From Comamonas sp. Y33R10-2 (GTDB lineage: Bacteria; Pseudomonadota; Gammaproteobacteria; Burkholderiales; Burkholderiaceae_C), in NCBI RefSeq assembly GCF_019355935.1, contig NZ_CP079925.1, positions 2,666,001 to 2,730,000 of the forward strand: a stretch of 64,000 nt of DNA. The letters are read 5' to 3'. A program made the translations under genes and the position numbers. Below the pieces are notes generated by a model, which saw only the letters and a list, made by a program, of their open reading frames with translations, was not told the DNA's origin and searched no databases. This document shows, in pieces, positions 25,740 to 33,596 of this stretch (position 1 is the stretch's first letter; each line of letters begins with the position of its first letter).

Positions 25740-26666
25740 ATGGGAAAGCTTGCACTGGCGGCCAAGATCACGCATGTGCCATCGCTCTATCTGAGTGAGC
25801 TTGATGGGCCGCGCAAGGGCACACGCCAGGATGCGATTGACGGGCTCAAGACCATTGGTCAGCGCTGTCGCGATCTGGGAGTGGATACGCTGGTGGTGTT
25901 TGACACGCACTGGCTGGTCAATGCCAACTATCACGTGCTGTGCGGGCCGCATTTTCAGGGGCTGTACACCAGCAATGAGTTGCCGCATTTCATCAGCCAT
26001 ATGCCGTATGAGTTCCCCGGCAATCCCGCGCTGGGAAAGCTGCTGGCGGCCGAGGCCTGTGCGCTGAATGTCGAGACTTTGGCGCATGACGCCACTACGC
26101 TCGAGCCCGAATACGGCACGCTGGTGCCCATGCGGTACATGAACGAGGACCAGCACTTCAAAGTGGTGTCCATCTCGGCTATGTGCATGGCGCATTACCT
26201 TAACGACAGTGCTCGTCTGGGCTGGGCTGTGCGACGTGCCGTTGAGGAGCAATTCGACGGCACGGTGGCCATTTTGGCCAGCGGCTCCTTGTCTCATCGC
26301 TTTGCGCAAAACGGCCAAGCGGCTGAGCAGGCCTTCAAGGTCTGGAGTCCGTTTCTGGAGCAGCTCGATCAGGAAGTCATTCGCCAGTGGAAAGCGGGTG
26401 AATGGCAGACCTTCTGCGGCATGTTGCCGGAGTACGCGGCCAAGGGCCATGGCGAAGGATTTATGCACGATACCGCCATGCTGATGGGTGCGCTGGGCTG
26501 GTCTGCTTATGACGGCAAGGCAGAGATCATCACGCCGTACTTCGGCGCATCAGGGACGGGTCAGATCAATGCCATATTCCCTGTGACTGCGCAGGATGGC
26601 AGGGCAGTGCCTGCGGCGCAGGCCAGCAGCGCTAACGCATCGGCCGCCATGGCTTCCAGACTTTGA
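25740..26666 (+). CDS. hpaD: 3,4-dihydroxyphenylacetate 2,3-dioxygenase
   Basis: The 308-residue class III extradiol dioxygenase cleaves homoprotocatechuate meta to give 5-carboxymethyl-2-hydroxymuconic semialdehyde. It begins with KLALAAKITHVPSLYLSE, whose His is a metal ligand, and DTLVVFDTHW supplies another; ASGSLSHRFAQ and GMLPEYAAKGHGEG are typical later segments. A ribosome site AAGGAGG is 7 bp upstream of ATG 25740. An 80-bp gap from hpaE and 14 bp to hpaF are consistent with one operon. Iron(II) or Mn(II) is used by the family; the metal cannot be read here. Confidence 0.92.
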   Translation: MGKLALAAKITHVPSLYLSELDGPRKGTRQDAIDGLKTIGQRCRDLGVDTLVVFDTHWLVNANYHVLCGPHFQGLYTSNELPHFISHMPYEFPGNPALGKLLAAEACALNVETLAHDATTLEPEYGTLVPMRYMNEDQHFKVVSISAMCMAHYLNDSARLGWAVRRAVEEQFDGTVAILASGSLSHRFAQNGQAAEQAFKVWSPFLEQLDQEVIRQWKAGEWQTFCGMLPEYAAKGHGEGFMHDTAMLMGALGWSAYDGKAEIITPYFGASGTGQINAIFPVTAQDGRAVPAAQASSANASAAMASRL

Positions 26667-26680
26667 CAAGGATTTGACTC

Positions 26681-27109
26681 ATGCCGCATGTCGTGATTCT
26701 CTACACCGGCAATCTGGAGTCCGATGCTGATGTGGGTGGGCTGTGCCGCAAGCTGGCCGACACCATGCTGACGGTGCGCTCTGAAGATGGCTCGCAGGTC
26801 TTTCCCACGGGCGGCACACGTGTGTTTGCCTACCCGGCTGCCCACCATGCGGTGGCCGACGGTGGTGCTGCTGGAATCGCTGCTGGAGGCGATGGTGACT
26901 ATGGCTTTGTCTACCTCAATCTGCGCATGGGAACAGGGCGCTCTGTCGAGGTGAAAAAGCAGGCTGGTGATGCCCTGCTGCAATGCGCAAAAGACCATCT
27001 GCAACCCGTGTTCAAAAAGCGGCATCTGGGCTTGACTGTGCAGGTGGATGAATCCCCGGGTCAGGTCTATGACGGCAAGCACAGCAATCTGCATCCACTG
27101 TTTCAATGA
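26681..27109 (+). CDS. hpaF: 5-carboxymethyl-2-hydroxymuconate Delta-isomerase
   Basis: This 142-residue protein is the HpaF isomerase, a tautomerase-superfamily member that converts 5-carboxymethyl-2-hydroxymuconate to 5-oxo-pent-3-ene-1,2,5-tricarboxylate. The sequence starts MPHVVILYTGN, so after removal of Met the catalytic proline is at position 1, as in 4-oxalocrotonate tautomerases. RKLADTMLTVR and DYGFVYLNLRMGTGRS are the other core segments. It follows hpaD by 14 bp with AAGGA upstream. A three-hairpin repeat starts 3 nt after the stop, before hpaH. Confidence 0.92.
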   Translation: MPHVVILYTGNLESDADVGGLCRKLADTMLTVRSEDGSQVFPTGGTRVFAYPAAHHAVADGGAAGIAAGGDGDYGFVYLNLRMGTGRSVEVKKQAGDALLQCAKDHLQPVFKKRHLGLTVQVDESPGQVYDGKHSNLHPLFQ

Positions 27110-27112
27110 GAG

Positions 27113-27186
27113 CCCCTGAGTCGCTTCGCGCCTTCCCCCAAGGGGGACGACACCTCTGGTGCGGGGCGCCCCTTCCTCGGTGTCCC
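27113..27186 (+). repeat. Three-hairpin intergenic repeat, copy 2
   Basis: The repeat starts CCCCTGAG 3 nt beyond the hpaF stop. Stem I is GTCGC / GCGCC with one mismatch. Stem II is CCCCC / GGGGG with loop AA. Stem III is GACACC (27149-27154) with GGTGTC (27179-27184). It lies inside the hpa operon between hpaF and hpaH. Confidence 0.85.
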
Positions 27187-27238
27187 GGATGGGCGTGTGC
27201 CAGGTTCACTGGCGGCGATAACGTAACGAGGGACTGAT

Positions 27239-28072
27239 ATGTTTACCCAAGAACTGATTGCACAATTGGCTCAGGAACTGGATGCAAGCGAGAAATCGCG
27301 CCAGCAGGTGGAGCATTTTTCCAAGCGCTTTCCGGGCATGACGATTGAGGATGGCTACCGTGTCTCTCGGGCCTGGGTGGGCATGCAGATTGCGGCGGGC
27401 CGCAAGGTCATTGGTCACAAGATTGGCCTGACATCGCGCGCCATGCAGATGGCCAGTCAGATTGACGAGCCCGATTACGGCACTTTGCTTGACTCCATGC
27501 TCTACACCGCCACACCTGGTGAAGTGTTGGAGATACCGGCATCCCATTTCATCGCACCCCGCGTTGAGGTGGAGCTGGCTTTTGTACTCAAGAGCCCACT
27601 GCGTGGCCCGTGTCTGGAAGGAGGGAAGAACCTGACGATTGAAGACGTTCTGGCTGCAACGGAGTATGTGACGCCAGCGATCGAAATCATCGACTCGCGT
27701 ATCGAGCAGTTTGACCGCCACACCAAGGTCATGCGCAAGGTGTTCGACACCATCAGCGATAACGCTGCAAACGCCGGCATTGTGGTGGGTGCGCATCGCG
27801 CCGAACCAGCCGGTATGGATTTGCCTTGGTGCGGTGCCATCTTGCGCCAGAACGGCGTGGTGGAGGAGACGGGTCTGGCCGCAGGTGTGCAGGGCCACCC
27901 TGCCATTGGCGTGGCCTGGCTGGCGAACAAACTTGCGCCTTGGGGGGAGTCGCTTGAAGCCGGCCAGATTGTGCTGGCGGGCTCGTTTACGCGGCCTGTT
28001 GCGGCAAAAGCCGGTGATGCGTTTGAAGCGGATTACGGGGCACTTGGAAAGCTGAAATTTCGCTTTGTGTGA
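27239..28072 (+). CDS. hpaH: 2-oxo-hept-4-ene-1,7-dioate hydratase
   Basis: The 277-residue protein belongs to the hydratase group of the FAH superfamily, adding water to 2-oxohept-4-ene-1,7-dioate to yield 4-hydroxy-2-oxoheptanedioate. The visible signature is [17 protein letters not shown] near residues 55-70, with metal-binding acidic residues in [12 protein letters not shown] and the C-terminal [13 protein letters not shown]. It lies 129 bp after hpaF, an interval mostly filled by a three-hairpin repeat. The start at 27239 has a weak GAGGGACT upstream. Confidence 0.92.
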   Translation: MFTQELIAQLAQELDASEKSRQQVEHFSKRFPGMTIEDGYRVSRAWVGMQIAAGRKVIGHKIGLTSRAMQMASQIDEPDYGTLLDSMLYTATPGEVLEIPASHFIAPRVEVELAFVLKSPLRGPCLEGGKNLTIEDVLAATEYVTPAIEIIDSRIEQFDRHTKVMRKVFDTISDNAANAGIVVGAHRAEPAGMDLPWCGAILRQNGVVEETGLAAGVQGHPAIGVAWLANKLAPWGESLEAGQIVLAGSFTRPVAAKAGDAFEADYGALGKLKFRFV

Positions 28073-28112
28073 TCGAGCTGTTTGGCGACAAATACAGCGA
28101 TGAGGAGATGAG

Positions 28113-29567
28113 ATGGCATTGCAATTACGGGACCCTGGCCTGCTGAAGAATCTGTGCTTGATAGATGGCCAATGGCTGGCTGCACACAGCGGTGAAACCA
28201 TGGAGGTGAACAATCCGGCCACAGGTGATTTGCTGGCGCTCGTTCCCCATATGGCTGAGGTTGAAACGCAAACTGCGATTGACGCAGCAGAGCGTGCTTT
28301 TGCGCAGTGGCGGGCGAAAACGGCGGAGCAGCGTGCAGCGGTTTTGCAGCAATGGTTTGAGCTGTTAATGGCGAATCAGGAAGATTTGGCACTGATCATG
28401 ACGGTAGAGCAGGGCAAGCCACTGGCGGAGTCGCGCGGCGAGATTGCTTACGCGGCATCGTATGTGCAGTGGTTTGCCGAAGAGGCGCGCCGCATTTATG
28501 GTTCCACCGTTCCTTCACCTTGGGGTGACAAGCGCATTGTGGTGAGCAAGGAGCCCGTGGGGGTGTGTGCAGCCATTACGCCGTGGAATTTTCCGGCGGC
28601 GATGATCACGCGTAAGGTTGCACCCGCGCTGGCTGCGGGTTGCACCATCATCGTCAAGCCCGCACCGCAGACACCGCTGTCTGCTCTGGCGCTGGCAGAG
28701 CTCGCGCAGCGCGCCGGTGTGCCAGCGGGTGTGTTCAGTGTTCTGACGGGCTCGGCGCGCTCCATTGGCGGCGTGCTGACGGCCAGCCTGGCCGTGCGAA
28801 AGCTGACCTTTACCGGCTCCACCGAAGTGGGGCGGGTACTGGCCCAGCAATGTGCTCCATCGCTCAAGAAAATGTCGCTGGAGCTGGGCGGTAACGCGCC
28901 CTTTATCGTGTTTGATGATGCCGATTTGGATGCTGCGGTAGAGGGCGCCATGGCGTCGAAATATCGCAACACAGGTCAGACCTGCGTGTGTGCCAATCGC
29001 CTGCTGGTGCAGGACAGCGTGCATGACACCTTCATGGCCAAACTCAAGGCCGCAGTGCTCACGCTGAAAGTGGGTAATGGCTTGGAGCCGGGTGTCACCC
29101 AAGGCCCGCTGATTGATAGCGCAGCCATCGACAAGGTGGAAGAGTTGGTGCAGGACGCCGTCAGCAAAGGCGCGGATGTCATCACCGGCGGCAAGCGCAG
29201 TGCGCTGGGCGGAAGCTTCTATGAACCGACCATTCTGGGCAATGCGCAAAGCCATATGCGTATCGCGAAGGAAGAAGTATTTGGGCCGGTGGCGCCAGTG
29301 TTTCGCTTCAAGACCGAGGCAGATGCAGTTCGCATGGCCAACGACACGGAGTTCGGTTTAGCTGCTTACTTTTATGCCCGCGATGTGGGGCGAGTCTGGC
29401 GCGTCGGCGAAGCGCTGGAATACGGCATGGTGGGCATCAACAGCGGCGTCATCAGCACGGCGGTAGCGCCGTTTGGTGGCGTCAAGCAATCAGGCATTGG
29501 GCGCGAGGGCGGGGCTGCGGGCATTGAGGAATATGTGAGCACAAAATATCTTTGTATTGCCCCCTGA
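28113..29567 (+). CDS. Succinate-semialdehyde dehydrogenase
   Basis: The 484-residue ALDH fits SSADH (GabD/Sad type), oxidising the succinic semialdehyde released by HpaI to succinate. Motifs are TFTGSTEVGR for the nucleotide, LELGGNAPF for the base Glu and NTGQTCVCANR for the nucleophile Cys, which has the adjacent second Cys typical of GabD. Position after hpaH and before hpaI, with the pathway product matched, supports the call. Its last residues (CIAP) and stop codon lie within a three-hairpin repeat copy, so that copy has supplied the TGA. Confidence 0.92.
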   Translation: MALQLRDPGLLKNLCLIDGQWLAAHSGETMEVNNPATGDLLALVPHMAEVETQTAIDAAERAFAQWRAKTAEQRAAVLQQWFELLMANQEDLALIMTVEQGKPLAESRGEIAYAASYVQWFAEEARRIYGSTVPSPWGDKRIVVSKEPVGVCAAITPWNFPAAMITRKVAPALAAGCTIIVKPAPQTPLSALALAELAQRAGVPAGVFSVLTGSARSIGGVLTASLAVRKLTFTGSTEVGRVLAQQCAPSLKKMSLELGGNAPFIVFDDADLDAAVEGAMASKYRNTGQTCVCANRLLVQDSVHDTFMAKLKAAVLTLKVGNGLEPGVTQGPLIDSAAIDKVEELVQDAVSKGADVITGGKRSALGGSFYEPTILGNAQSHMRIAKEEVFGPVAPVFRFKTEADAVRMANDTEFGLAAYFYARDVGRVWRVGEALEYGMVGINSGVISTAVAPFGGVKQSGIGREGGAAGIEEYVSTKYLCIAP

Positions 29568-29634
29568 GCGGCTACGCCGCTTCCCCCCAGGGGACGACAT
29601 CGTCGCGGCGGGGCGGCCCTTGCTTGATGTCTTT
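29560..29634 (+). repeat. Three-hairpin intergenic repeat, copy 3
   Basis: The copy begins CCCCCTGAG and its TGA (29565-29567) is the stop codon of the dehydrogenase. Stem I AGCGGC / GCCGCT (29567-29572, 29576-29581) differs from copy 1 but still pairs. Stem II is CCCC / GGGG. Stem III is GACATC (29596-29601) with GATGTC (29626-29631). It is followed by hpaI. Confidence 0.87.
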
Positions 29635-29682
29635 GACTTAGTGCGCGCCAGTTTCAAATATTTGGTTCTTGTGAAAACTGTT

Positions 29683-30501
29683 ATGCAAACACCTACCAAC
29701 ACCTTCAAATCCGCGATCGCATCAGGGCAGTCGCAGATTGGCCTTTGGCTGGGGCTGGGGAGCCCTTATTCGGCGGAAATATGTGCCGGCGCAGGCTTTG
29801 ACTGGCTGCTCATTGATGGTGAACATGGGCCCAACGACACTTTGACGTTGCTGAGTCAGTTGCAGGCGATTGCGGCCTATCCGCAAACCCATGCGGTTGC
29901 GCGTATTCCCATGGGACATGGAGATTTGGGCGAGATGCTGATCAAGCAGTATCTGGACATGGGTGTGCAGACACTGCTGGTGCCCATGGTGGAAACTGGT
30001 GAGCAGGCTGCGCGCCTTGTGCGTGGATCGCGCTATCCGCAAGACGACGGCAAGGGCGGGATTCGCGGCATGGCCGGTGCACGTGCCTCGGGCTGGGGGC
30101 GTCGTGCCAACTACTACCATGAGGCCAATGCACAGGTCTGCATGCTGCTGCAGGTGGAGTCTGTGCAGGGGCTGAACAATCTGGATGCGATTGCAGCTAC
30201 CGAAGGTGTGGACGGTGTCTTTATCGGCCCGGCGGATCTGTCTGCCGCCATGGGCCATGTGGGCAACCCCGGCCATCCCGGTGTGCAGGCGGCGATTGTC
30301 GATGCGATTGCACGGATTCGCAAGGCCGGCAAGGCGGCCGGCATTCTGACGCCCAATGAAGCGCTGGCTCGCAACTATCTGGCACTGGGTTGCAGCTTTG
30401 TCGCTGTGGGGCTGGATACGGGGTTGCTGGTGCAGGCGAGCAGCGCGTTGGCGAAGAAATTCAAAGACGTCCAACCAGTGCTGCCCAGCAGCACCTATTG
30501 A
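29683..30501 (+). CDS. hpaI: 4-hydroxy-2-oxoheptanedioate aldolase
   Basis: The 272-residue class II aldolase splits 4-hydroxy-2-oxoheptane-1,7-dioate into pyruvate and succinic semialdehyde. It matches HpaI/HpcH: LWLGLGSPYSAEICAGAGFD, the metal-site segment DGEHGPND, and EGVDGVFIGPADLSAAMG, whose Asp and Glu also contact the metal. ATG 29683 gives the familiar N-terminus. An earlier in-frame start would read through the repeat, and a GTG at 29671 is also possible. No strong ribosome site is visible. Confidence 0.92.
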   Translation: MQTPTNTFKSAIASGQSQIGLWLGLGSPYSAEICAGAGFDWLLIDGEHGPNDTLTLLSQLQAIAAYPQTHAVARIPMGHGDLGEMLIKQYLDMGVQTLLVPMVETGEQAARLVRGSRYPQDDGKGGIRGMAGARASGWGRRANYYHEANAQVCMLLQVESVQGLNNLDAIAATEGVDGVFIGPADLSAAMGHVGNPGHPGVQAAIVDAIARIRKAGKAAGILTPNEALARNYLALGCSFVAVGLDTGLLVQASSALAKKFKDVQPVLPSSTY

Positions 30502-30591
30502 TGTGTCGGGAAAGCAGAGGCCTTTCGCTTAACCGCCGTGTGGGCCACTTACATACAATCGAGCGAGCCCGCCCGCCTATTCACCCTTGCC

Positions 30592-31083
30592 ATGACTTTG
30601 CACGACTCCACTCACGCCATTGAACCCATGCGCTCTTTTGCGCGTTCCCTGCCGATGGCCTTGCTCAAGGCACGTGAGTCGGTCATGGTGCGCTTTCGCC
30701 CCTCGCTGCGCACGCATGGACTGACGGAGCAGCAGTGGCGTGTGATTCGTGCCATGTCGGCTGCTGACCATCGGCTGCGCCCCATGGAGCTGTCGCAGGC
30801 GACCTTTATCAGCATGCCCAGTCTCTCGCGCTTGCTCAAGACGCTGGAAGAGCGTGCACTGATCAAGCGTGGCCGCCATGTGGCTGATTTGCGGGGCTCG
30901 GAGTTTGGTCTCACGCCGGCAGGCCACGCCATCGTGGCCGAGATCGCACCGCATTCCGAGCAAATCTATGCCGAGATTGAGCGTCTGGTGGGCACCAAGG
31001 AAATCGAGCAGCTGTACTACGTGCTTGAGCATGTGGTGCAGCGCCTGGGTCTGCCCGGCGAAGATGAGATGGCACCCGACTGA
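30592..31083 (+). CDS. hpaR: MarR-type regulator HpaR
   Basis: The 163-residue MarR family protein fits HpaR, the repressor of the homoprotocatechuate operon in enterics, released by pathway intermediates. It has the family opening RSFARSLPMALLKARESVM and the winged helix QATFISMPSLSRLLKTLEE followed by the wing RGRHVADLRGSEFGLT. In E. coli hpaR lies divergent from the operon; here it closes it, 90 bp after hpaI. ATG 30592 or the MRSF start at 30628 are both possible. It is followed by an exonuclease gene 24 bp later. Confidence 0.87.
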   Translation: MTLHDSTHAIEPMRSFARSLPMALLKARESVMVRFRPSLRTHGLTEQQWRVIRAMSAADHRLRPMELSQATFISMPSLSRLLKTLEERALIKRGRHVADLRGSEFGLTPAGHAIVAEIAPHSEQIYAEIERLVGTKEIEQLYYVLEHVVQRLGLPGEDEMAPD

Positions 31084-31107
31084 TTTTTTCTACGGAGCCA
31101 TGTCTTC

Positions 31108-31749
31108 ATGAGTGCTGCAATTGCGGTCATCGACTTTGAAACCACGGGCATGTCGCCCAGCCAGGGCGACCGTGCCACCGAGGTGGCCATCGTGCTGCTG
31201 GAGCAAGGCCGCGTGGTCGATCGCTTTCAGAGCCTGATGCAGACCGGGGCTTGGGTGTCCCCTTTCATCACCGAGCTGACCGGTATCACCAACGAGATGC
31301 TGCGCACGGCACCACCGGCTGCACAAGTCATGCGCGACGCGGCCCGCTTTGTGGGTACTGCGCCCATGGTGGCGCACAACGCAGCGTTTGACAGCAAGTT
31401 CTGGCAGGCTGAATTGGAGCTAGCGGGCGAGCCCGCACCCCATCCCTTCGCCTGCACGGTGCTGCTGTCGCGCCGCATCTACCAGCAGGCGCCCAGCCAT
31501 AGCCTTGGCAACCTGGCGCGCTATCTGCAACTGCCCACCACAGGCCGCGCTCACCGTGCCTTGGCCGATGCCGAAATGGCCGCAGCCCTGCTGGCGCGCA
31601 TGCAGCAAGACCTATGCGCCCGCCACGCCTTGCCTTGGCCTGAACATGCGCTGCTGATGCAGCTGCAGCGCTGCACCAAGGCCAAGGCCAACGGCTGGTT
31701 GATGGAGCAAGCCGAACAAGGTCTACTGGCAATGCAAACAGAGGGTTGA
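31108..31749 (+). CDS. DnaQ-like 3'-5' exonuclease
   Basis: This 213-residue protein is a DEDDh exonuclease of the DnaQ/PolC-epsilon type. ExoI motif is VIDFETTGMSP (catalytic Asp and Glu), ExoII lies in VAHNAAFDSKFW, and ExoIII is RAHRALADAEMAA with its His and Asp. It is shorter than replicative epsilon and lacks the polymerase-binding tail, so a DNA repair or RNA-processing role is more likely. It starts 24 bp after hpaR and may be read through from it, although nothing links it functionally. No terminator was seen between them. Confidence 0.9.
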   Translation: MSAAIAVIDFETTGMSPSQGDRATEVAIVLLEQGRVVDRFQSLMQTGAWVSPFITELTGITNEMLRTAPPAAQVMRDAARFVGTAPMVAHNAAFDSKFWQAELELAGEPAPHPFACTVLLSRRIYQQAPSHSLGNLARYLQLPTTGRAHRALADAEMAAALLARMQQDLCARHALPWPEHALLMQLQRCTKAKANGWLMEQAEQGLLAMQTEG

Positions 31750-31757
31750 TAGGAGAT

Positions 31758-31806
31758 AGGTCTGTAGTCTTTATAGATTAAGGACTTGTAGCTATCAAAT
31801 TTAAAG
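31758..31806. repeat. TAGCTAT-family repeat
   Basis: The block ends in GATTAAGGACTTGTAGCTATCAAAT. The run ATTAAGGACTTGTAGCTATC matches ATTAAAGACTTGTTGCTATC at 35029 almost exactly. It lies directly after the exonuclease stop. Confidence 0.65.
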
Positions 31807-31945
31807 AGTCTCGCTCGCAATCCCTTACCGTTTGTGACCGCTGAGGTTCACGTTGATAATTGGCTACGCCCTGCAGGAGCTTTTTGCCCTGCTGAAATTG
31901 AACTGTGGCGCGCCTTCAAGGTCGCCGTTTTGTGCTGTTAATTTC

Positions 31946-32470
31946 GTGAATTCTGCTTTGCCTACCTCTGTCTTGCGCCCGGCCTTGCCCTTTTCGCAGC
32001 GCGAACTTCGTGATGCTTTGGGGCAATTTGCCACCGGCGTGACCATCATCACGGCACGCAGCACACAAGGCCATGCAGTGGGCACCACCGTCAGCTCCTT
32101 TAATGCCGTGTCGCTTGCGCCTGCGCTGGTGCTTTGGAGCTTGGGTTTGCATGCCAACTCATTGCCGGTGTTTCAAGGCTGCACGCATTACGCAGTTCAT
32201 GTGCTGTCTGCCGAGCAGCAATCGCTGGCTGAGTTGTTCGCACGCAAGGGCGCAGATCGCTTTAGTCAAACCGCGCACCATGATTCAGAGCATGGCGTGC
32301 CGCTGCTAGAAGGTTGCGCGGCGGTGTTTGAATGCCGCAATCTGCGCCAGCATGAAGAGGGCGACCACCTGCTCTTCATCGGCGAGGTAGAGCGCTGTGA
32401 GCACCATGCAGGCCTCAGCCCGCTGCTCTATCACGCGGGTCATATGCACAGCCACGGCATTCAGAAGTAA
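31946..32470 (+). CDS. HpaC-like flavin reductase domain protein
   Basis: This protein has the flavin reductase split-barrel fold of HpaC and related NAD(P)H:FMN/FAD oxidoreductases: FATGVTIITARSTQG, GTTVSSFNAVSLAPALVLW, and FARKGADRFSQT, then EGCAAVFECR and LLFIGEVERCEHH. Such proteins supply reduced flavin to two-component monooxygenases. No oxygenase partner is adjacent, although 4-hydroxyphenylacetate hydroxylase (HpaB) would be the natural one given the neighbouring hpa cluster. The GTG at 31946 (174 residues) matches the usual family length but lacks a ribosome site. A TTG at 31853 is preceded by GAGG and gives a longer, unfamiliar N-terminus. Confidence 0.78.
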   Translation: MNSALPTSVLRPALPFSQRELRDALGQFATGVTIITARSTQGHAVGTTVSSFNAVSLAPALVLWSLGLHANSLPVFQGCTHYAVHVLSAEQQSLAELFARKGADRFSQTAHHDSEHGVPLLEGCAAVFECRNLRQHEEGDHLLFIGEVERCEHHAGLSPLLYHAGHMHSHGIQK

Positions 32471-32480
32471 GCCTCTGCCT

Positions 32481-32502
32481 GACTAGGCAGCGCTACCTAG
32501 TC
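32481..32502. promoter_or_regulatory. Perfect dyad upstream of the TauD-type gene
   Basis: GACTAGG (32481-32487) and CCTAGTC (32496-32502) form a perfect 7-bp inverted repeat separated by 8 bp. It lies 10 bp after the flavin reductase stop and 92 bp before the TauD-type start. It could be an operator or a weak terminator. Confidence 0.35.
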
Positions 32503-32594
32503 GGCTTGAACGATACCGATCCCTCCCGCTCGCTCTAGATTGCCTCGTATGCCTGCAGACCGCAGGACAAACGGCAACGCTTTGGAGAGACGTC

Positions 32595-33506
32595 ATGATC
32601 GAGTGCGAAGACAGCATCAGCTATACACAAGCCCGGGTGACCGTCGCCAGCCATGCGGGTATTGAACTCAAGCGCATTTCCCCCGCCATTGGCGTAGAAG
32701 TGTCGGGCCTTGATCTGCGCCAGCCGTTGAGTGATGTGCAGGCGCAGGAGTTGCGTCAGGCGCTGGTTGCGCACAAGGTACTAGTGTTTCGCGATCAGAA
32801 CATCACGCCGGCCCAGCATGTGGCGTTTGCCCGCCGCTTTGGTGATCTGGAGCATCACCCAGTGCTGCCTCAGCACCCCGAGCATCCTGAGTTGGTGCTG
32901 CTGGGCGGCAACAACAAGATTCCGGGTACCGAAAACGTTTATCACACCGATGTGTCTTGGCGCGAGACGCCTACTACGGCATCGGTGCTGCGCTGCGTGG
33001 AATGCCCCGAAGTAGGTGGCGATACGGTGTGGGTCAATATGGAATTGGCTTACGAAAAGCTGCCCGAAGCGCGTAAGCAGCAGATAGCCAAGCTTTTTGC
33101 CGTGCATGACATCCTGCCCTCCTTTGGCGCGCGCATGACGCCTGAAGAGCAAGCGCTGGCGCGTGGCAAATATCCGCCCGTGGTGCATCCGGTGGTACGC
33201 ACCCATCCTGAAAGCGGCAAGAAAATTTTGTATGTGAACGAAACCTTCGTCACCCACTTTGCCAACTTCACATCGGACTTCAGCGGCTTTCGCTCGGCCA
33301 ACGAGATTCACGCCCAGCAGCATGACCTGATGGAATATCTGCTGCGCCAGCCCGCTATTTTGGAGTACCAGATGCGTCTGCGCTGGCAGTCTAATACCAT
33401 CGCCATGTGGGACAACCGTTCTACTCAGCACTACGCAGTTCAGGACTACTTTCCTGCGGTGCGCCGCATGCACCGGGCGACCGTTATTGGTGACAAACCG
33501 TTTTAA
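32595..33506 (+). CDS. TauD/TfdA family dioxygenase
   Basis: The 303-residue protein is an Fe(II)/2-oxoglutarate-dependent dioxygenase of the TauD/TfdA family. The proximal metal motif HxD occurs in VYHTDVSW, and the distal His is in RSTQHYAVQDY, followed by an Arg for 2-oxoglutarate in RMHRATVIGD. It usually oxidises an organosulfonate such as taurine or a phenoxyacetate. With no sulfonate transport genes adjacent, the substrate is not assigned. ATG 32595 follows TTGGAGAG. A perfect dyad at 32481-32502 lies upstream. Confidence 0.9.
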   Translation: MIECEDSISYTQARVTVASHAGIELKRISPAIGVEVSGLDLRQPLSDVQAQELRQALVAHKVLVFRDQNITPAQHVAFARRFGDLEHHPVLPQHPEHPELVLLGGNNKIPGTENVYHTDVSWRETPTTASVLRCVECPEVGGDTVWVNMELAYEKLPEARKQQIAKLFAVHDILPSFGARMTPEEQALARGKYPPVVHPVVRTHPESGKKILYVNETFVTHFANFTSDFSGFRSANEIHAQQHDLMEYLLRQPAILEYQMRLRWQSNTIAMWDNRSTQHYAVQDYFPAVRRMHRATVIGDKPF

Positions 33507-33596
33507 CGAGGGGTTTAGCTACCTGCTGCAATCTTGTCTTGTAGAGTTCAACGCAGAGCGCAACTGCGTTGAACATCCAAACCAGCGAGGCAGAAA

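Noticed and set aside
25500..26468. A 322-codon open frame antisense to the hpaE-hpaD junction
   Set aside because: It spans two well-identified genes and has no domain or ribosome site.
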